From Chara braunii (Eukaryota; Streptophyta; Charophyceae; Charales; Characeae), in NCBI GenBank assembly GCA_003427395.1, contig BFEA01000150.1, forward strand, positions 575,631 through 597,682: 22,052 bases of DNA. The letters run 5' to 3'. The position numbers were made by a program, and so were the translations under genes. Position 1 is the first letter of the stretch. Every line of letters starts with the position of its first letter. Below are positions 17,625 to 22,052 of this stretch, one piece after another. The notes beneath the pieces were generated by a model. That model was not told the origin of the DNA, did no database searches, and saw only the letters and a list, made by a program, of their open reading frames with translations.

Positions 17625-19564
17625 ATGACTACGGAACAAAAATACGATGATGTTTGCAAGAGAAGGAGGGAGCATCGTGAAGAAAAACAAACACATATCA
17701 GATAAGGAAAGAAAACCGACATTGAAAGGGGAAGCAACGAAGATGACGTGCACTATGAAACACAAGGCTCAAACCATAAAAGACAAAGGAAGACTATATA
17801 TCACACGTTGCTGACAAAGATATCAACACCAAAGATGAGAGAAATGACATGTGGAATTCCCTCCATATCAACACCCATAAGAAATGTCAATCGAATAGAA
17901 TTTGTGGATAAAATGTCAAATGCAGCGAGCAAGGAAAAAAAAAAATGTATGTTTGTTGATGTAGAGACAGTGGATATTCGACGCTCGGAAGTGTTTCTTG
18001 TAGATAAATATAAAGAATTGAACAAAAAAAAAAAAAAAAGGAAAAATCAAATGTGAAAATGAAAAGAGGGATTCCAGGAGAAAAATCAGAAGTACAAACT
18101 TGTTTTGAGGAACGGAGACAAAGTTATGGAGAGAGATATCGTACGAAGAGCAAGTCAAGGCATGACTCATTTGAAGGGAAAGACCATTTTGTGATTTGGA
18201 AACAAGTAACAAGTTCAAAAAGTTTGGAAGACAGATCAGGCCCGAACGAGAAAGAGTCTCAATCATTTGCAGATGATGAAGAAGAAGAGGACGAAAAAAA
18301 GGACGAAGAAGAGGACGAAGATCTTGAAAAAGATGAAGATATTTTACAGAGGGATCATGAAGATGACGATGAATATACGGAGCAGTTCCGTTCATCAAAA
18401 AAAGGTACATATACATTTCTATAAAATCAAGCTGTTGTTTATCAATGCGCAAGTGTGTTTCATATGATGATTCATAAAAATGATGTAAACGATAAAAGAG
18501 AAACTACGTAAGAGTCACGAAAAAAGTTCATTATACACTTAGGGAAAAAAACAATTTGACACTCTCTCGTCAGCAATGTGTACAAGTTTGCTTTCAAGTC
18601 AAGATCAGTTGTATAAAGGTGTGTTGTGACAGAGAGAATGCGTGAAGTACAATTGCAAGTTTTTTTATTTGATAGTAATGAAATTATTCATCAAAAGAAT
18701 TATCACAATGAGTAATATATTGACCTTTCATTCGGCGTTGGTATCTTGTTGGCTCATTATGAAATATGTGTGTTTTCGATATAGGTCGCCAGAAGTGCAA
18801 AACAGACAAATCAAAGATGCAGAAAAGAAAGAAGGATACTATTTCCACCACCAAGAGGGGACAAAGATTACAAATGACAAAGAAAAACAAAGACAAAATT
18901 TTGCGTTTTTCCTCGAAGACGTATATGTATATGTCTGCAGGTGATTGTACTTTTTATCCGAAGGAGGAACAATTTCTTCAGTCTTTTGTATCGACAACCA
19001 ATAAACTCGGTGATTGGGCAGTGGAAGGGATGACATTGTATATAGAAGAACGTGGAGTGCGATAAATCTTTGTCGAATGCGACAGAGTAGTGACAACAAT
19101 CAGGGGGGAAATCACATGGAACCTGAAACATGAATTTTAGGCGGAGAAGGGATACCCTCTTGTGAGAGTCAATCAAACAGATAAACAAGATGATGTGAGA
19201 AGAACAATGAGAGACGAAATGTCAAAAAATATAACATGGAGATGTAGTGGGAGAGAGTTGTGGGGTGATCCGGCGTTCCAGCAAGCGCTCACAAGGGTGT
19301 TCCAACACGCGAGGAAAGGACATGGAGTCGGAGTACCATTGCAACAACTCGCATTTGCAGAGATGGTCATACGTAACGATGTACTGCAGACTCGTCCGAG
19401 CACGAGATACAGTTGTAAATTTTAACATCTTCAACCTCGACCGCTGTACAACTGTGGCAGACAAGACGTTTCTTCTTTTTCAAGCAGGAGTGTCAGTCAA
19501 ACAAGATGGTGACATAAGCGACACTTTGTTCGGTGACGAGGATATCGTGAACATAATTAATTAG
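17625..19564 (+). pseudogene. Broken gene for a lysine-rich protein of unknown family
   Basis: Not recognised. ATG 17625 (MTTEQKYDDVCKRRREHREE) opens a basic, charged region with a TAA at 17703-17705. At a run of 16 A (18024-18039) the frame shifts by one, then continues (GEKSEVQTCFEERRQSYGER) into an Asp/Glu-rich stretch (about 18267-18390). A phase-matched interval (18405-18784) joins it to a second Lys/Arg-rich part (RQKCKTDKSKMQKRKKD), then to a more globular region: FYPKEEQFLQSFV, TAA 19063, TAG 19138, then NITWRCSGRELWGDPAFQQALTRVF (19225 on). A last frame change near 19400 leads to DRCTTVADKTFLLFQAGV and a stop at 19562. It shares strand and damage style with the two upstream genes, so it may belong to the same mobile element. 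Basic and acidic blocks suggest a nuclear or DNA-binding protein, but this is inference. Confidence 0.5.
18405..18784 (+). other. Candidate intron in the third gene
   Basis: The interval starts GTACAT after AAAG and ends GTGTTTTCGATATAG. The left reading frame ends in phase 1 and the right frame (GRQKCKTDKSK) resumes in phase 1, so removing the 380 nt restores one continuous frame between two charged regions. Inside it are stops in all frames. Confidence 0.45.
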
Positions 19565-20880
19565 ATGTATCTTTACGTTCGACGTCTAAATAATTTTTAT
19601 TTCTTTTGTCTATTAATGTGTTTTTAAAGGACGGGTAGGATCATGCGTACATAATATGCTTAAGACGCACTCTTTCGATCGGATTATCATCAAAGGTCGC
19701 AAAATCTGTATTCAACGGTGTATTGAGTGACTTTCCGATAGTCGAATCAACCTCTGTTTGCTCGTCATTCATATTTCATACGGAGAAGAAATATTTTGTC
19801 AAAAACTATTTTTTTTGTGGTGGAAAGCATGTAATGACATGTTACTTATTTGAAATCTGATATTGAGTGGTTGTTTTTGCCAGTATATCCGTATTATGCT
19901 CACATTTGTCATAAAGTAGAATTGTCACATTTCATTTCATTTCTCTATGGTAGGCTTGTTTTTTTGGTGATATTAATATATAGGAATGCCGAATATTACA
20001 GTGCAACACAAGTCCTTTCTTTTAATAACTTGGATAGTCCCATAATTCACGTAGTTGAAGATGGTCAGTAACATGTTGTTCACATTTTTTGTATTAAAAT
20101 TTTCTTAGTTTCGCTTAATCCTTGAAAGTCGTGTTCTTGTCACCACGAACTTCAATGAGATGGATACACAAGTGAACTGGGCAGGGGATGCTAGAAACAT
20201 AACTGTGGTATGGTCCGATTTTGTGGACTTTGCATTTGTAAATAATCTTATTTTCTCGGAAGCGGGGGTAATTTTATGTCGCTGATACGTAAGCATTCTT
20301 CTCATTCGCTCTGACCACCAATATGTTCAACAATAGTCTTGCTCTTTCGTTGTGGGTGGCATTGCTCTCAAGCTCACTTGGTATGGTTTTAAACTTTGCT
20401 CTTGTGTATAAAGGTTTATCTTGTTGTTTATGCTTATTTATCTCAAACTTGGTCTATAACATTGTTTTCTGTGTTTTGAGAAAACATTGAATTTTAGACT
20501 GTTCAAAAATTAAATTTGAGGACTTTCGTTTTACATTTTAGTTACGAAAATTGCGACAAATTTATGTTATCATTATTTGTAATATATCAAGTGTAATATG
20601 AATTTTAAGGAACGAATACATTCTAGGTACGTTCAGTGATGGCTTTATAATGTTATAATATTTTTACACGGACTATGTTTTATTCACATGCACGTGAGGG
20701 GAAAATTCGAGGAGGTTATACCTTGATGTTTGTGTATGTATGGATGAGTTCATAAACATCTGAAAACTTTATTGTTTGCAGAAATATTTAGGTAATATGA
20801 TCGCTTTTAGTCATCAACCTACCACAAGAAGTATCGAATAGTATCATTTTATAAGAGAAATCGTACCAACACAATTTTAC
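19565..20880. other. AT-rich non-coding stretch
   Basis: No coding region or structured repeat was recognised; the short open frames at 19850-20071 (plus) and 20105-20305 (minus) have no recognisable content. Confidence 0.45.
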
Positions 20881-21000
20881 TTTTTTTTTTTTTTTTTTTA
20901 GTCATTATATTTTACACATTGTAATATATGTATAGGTATATATACATATATATGTATATATCCATATGTATATATATAATATGTATATAAATATATATTT
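20881..21000. repeat. Poly-T run and TATATG-type microsatellite
   Basis: A run of about 19 T (20881-20899) is followed by an irregular TATA/TATG/CATA array (about 20922-21000) that contains many short self-complementary segments. No gene is visible. Confidence 0.8.
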
Positions 21001-21212
21001 TATTAAATACAACAACACCGGAAACCGATGGCAGATTGGAAGAAGCAGACAACAAACCAAGGGGTTGAGAAAAAATGTTTCGTTGGAATTTTAGTGACTT
21101 ATATATATATATAAACGTTGTCAGGATTAAACACTTCTCATAAACGATGTCACGCTCTAATTTATAATCATCCTCAGTCTATTATCACGTGTTTAACAAT
21201 GTTTGCGCATGA

Positions 21213-21283
21213 GATCGGTAGGTGCATATTATTTTACGGCTTAGCTATCCGTTGCAGAACATAAATGTAGGCACCAACCGACC
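21213..21283 (+). repeat. 71-bp hairpin repeat, copy D
   Basis: The left arm GATCGGTAGGTGCATA and the right arm GTAGGCACCAACCGACC are diverged inverted copies. The middle begins ACGGCTTAGC, matching the GGCTTA of copies B and C. The total length is again exactly 71 bp although the sequence differs at many positions. It lies about 6.4 kb from the other copies. Confidence 0.75.
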
Positions 21284-21428
21284 TTGAAAAGTGTCGTCTC
21301 GAACAAATGACTTATTGACACTTAACAATTTGACAATGTATGTGCTCCCGAGGCATTCGTCACTCTTCGAAAAAACAAAGATATAGAAAAAAATTACAAA
21401 TTTTGTTACTTGATTACAAAAAGTTAAT

Positions 21429-21462
21429 TTTTTTTTTTTTTTTTAACTTTCACATTTTATAC

Positions 21463-21502
<40 letters not shown>
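21429..21502. repeat. Poly-T run and (AT)n microsatellite
   Basis: A T run (about 21428-21444) is followed by an uninterrupted (AT)n array of about 34 bp (21469-21502). It borders the GC-rich hairpin island that starts right after it. Confidence 0.9.
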
Positions 21503-21507
<5 letters not shown>

Positions 21508-21607
21508 TGCCAGGCCGAACGTATGGAGGCCCCTAAGCTGACCCCCGAATGTTCGGGCGTTTGGGTCCCCGTACGGGGCCCGAACTCGAAGGGGTTCGGA
21601 CCCCGCA
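21503..21607. repeat. GC-rich island with three consecutive hairpins
   Basis: In otherwise AT-rich DNA, about 100 bp are GC-rich and contain three inverted repeats in a row: CCCGAA-TG-TTCGGG (21544-21557); CCCCGTACGGGG extended to 21563-21581; and GGGGCCCGAAC/GTTCGGACCCC (about 21575-21604). The second and third overlap and so compete with each other. The island directly abuts the (AT)n run. It may be a small inserted element; no coding content is visible. Confidence 0.65.
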
Positions 21608-21709
21608 TAAGATTATTTTGGTACATAAACATTATTATTTGTTTCTGATTTTTTTTTTGCGAGTTCTCTGTTATGTAAGCTATCTGTCTCTCAATTTTGA
21701 AGTCATTCT

Positions 21710-22050
21710 GTGGATCCAAACAATAATGAAAAATCGGCAAAGATGGTGGTGTCAAAACTTGCTTTCCCACTTACTAATTTGTTTTTTTTTTCTTTTCACT
21801 TTTTGTTTTCCCTTTATTTCGGGGCCTCAAAAAAATTATTATTTTTTAAAATTTTATTTGTAGGTGTTCTATTATATAATATACATATATATAGAATTTC
21901 ATGGCATTTGACAGAGCCAAAAGAAAACGAAAAATTGCCAAAGCTGGCGGTGTCAAAAACTTGCTCGCCCACGCAATAATTTCATTCTCGTTTTATTTTT
22001 TTTTATTTTCATTAATATTATTTATTTTTCGTATTTGATTTTTATTTCAA
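21710..22050. repeat. Two copies of an approximately 200-bp direct repeat
   Basis: CCAAACAATAATGAAAAATCGG..AAGATGGTGGTGTCAAAACTTGCT..CCCAC (from about 21716) is repeated with substitutions as CCAAAAGAAAACGAAAAATTGC..AAGCTGGCGGTGTCAAAAACTTGCTCGCCCAC (from about 21917). Both copies are followed by T-rich sequence. Translated, both give a P..NEK..K..VSK pattern, but the frames are short and T-rich, so coding is doubtful. The second copy runs to near the window edge. Confidence 0.6.
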
Positions 22051-22052
22051 AT

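Overview
The window looks like repeat-rich intergenic DNA from a eukaryotic nuclear genome. There is no intact long ORF, no ribosomal or tRNA gene and no prokaryotic gene packing. Instead there are long homopolymer and dinucleotide runs, tandem repeats, candidate GT-AG introns and broken transposon-type genes. I cannot name the organism. Scattered single N bases suggest a draft assembly of repetitive DNA.

The two parts differ in composition. Bases 1 to about 9,350 are moderately to strongly GC-rich and I find no recognisable protein there. They hold a diverged ~512-bp direct duplication (9-736), a hairpin-rich stretch with a TATA-like box and an AATAAA (1081-1580), a ~124-bp satellite of alternating unit types (1764-2345), a cluster of about ten small hairpins whose stems differ while their loop is conserved (2593-3529), a degenerate CAA/CAG/GTA-rich tract (4140-5300) and GC-rich non-coding DNA. 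Much of this could be old retrotransposon sequence, but no integrase or reverse transcriptase survives to prove it.

From about 9,400 to the end the DNA is AT-rich and carries three broken genes, all on the + strand. They are (1) a Plavaka/KDZ-type DNA transposase (9433-12458) with frameshifts, in-frame stops and a phase-matched candidate intron; (2) a ULP1/SENP-type (C48) cysteine protease (15459-16861) in which the WL-D start, His, Asn, Gln and Cys-Gly motifs can still be read; and (3) a lysine-rich, partly acidic protein of unknown family (17625-19564) whose two halves join across a 380-nt phase-matched GT-AG interval. A transposase with an accessory ULP1 protease is a pairing known from large eukaryotic DNA transposons, so I read 9.4-19.6 kb as the remains of one large multi-gene element, or two nested ones. 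No terminal inverted repeats were found.

Around these genes lie microsatellites ((CT)n, (TA)n, (GA)n), pyrimidine-rich tracts, and a family of hairpin repeats of exactly 71 bp (four copies, both orientations) with near-perfect ~16-22 bp arms and a semi-conserved middle. Near the right end a GC-rich ~100-bp island with three consecutive hairpins sits next to a TA run, followed by a ~200-bp direct repeat. The most interesting signals are the covarying hairpin cluster at 2.6-3.5 kb, the fixed-length 71-bp hairpin family, and the transposase/ULP1/unknown-protein trio.
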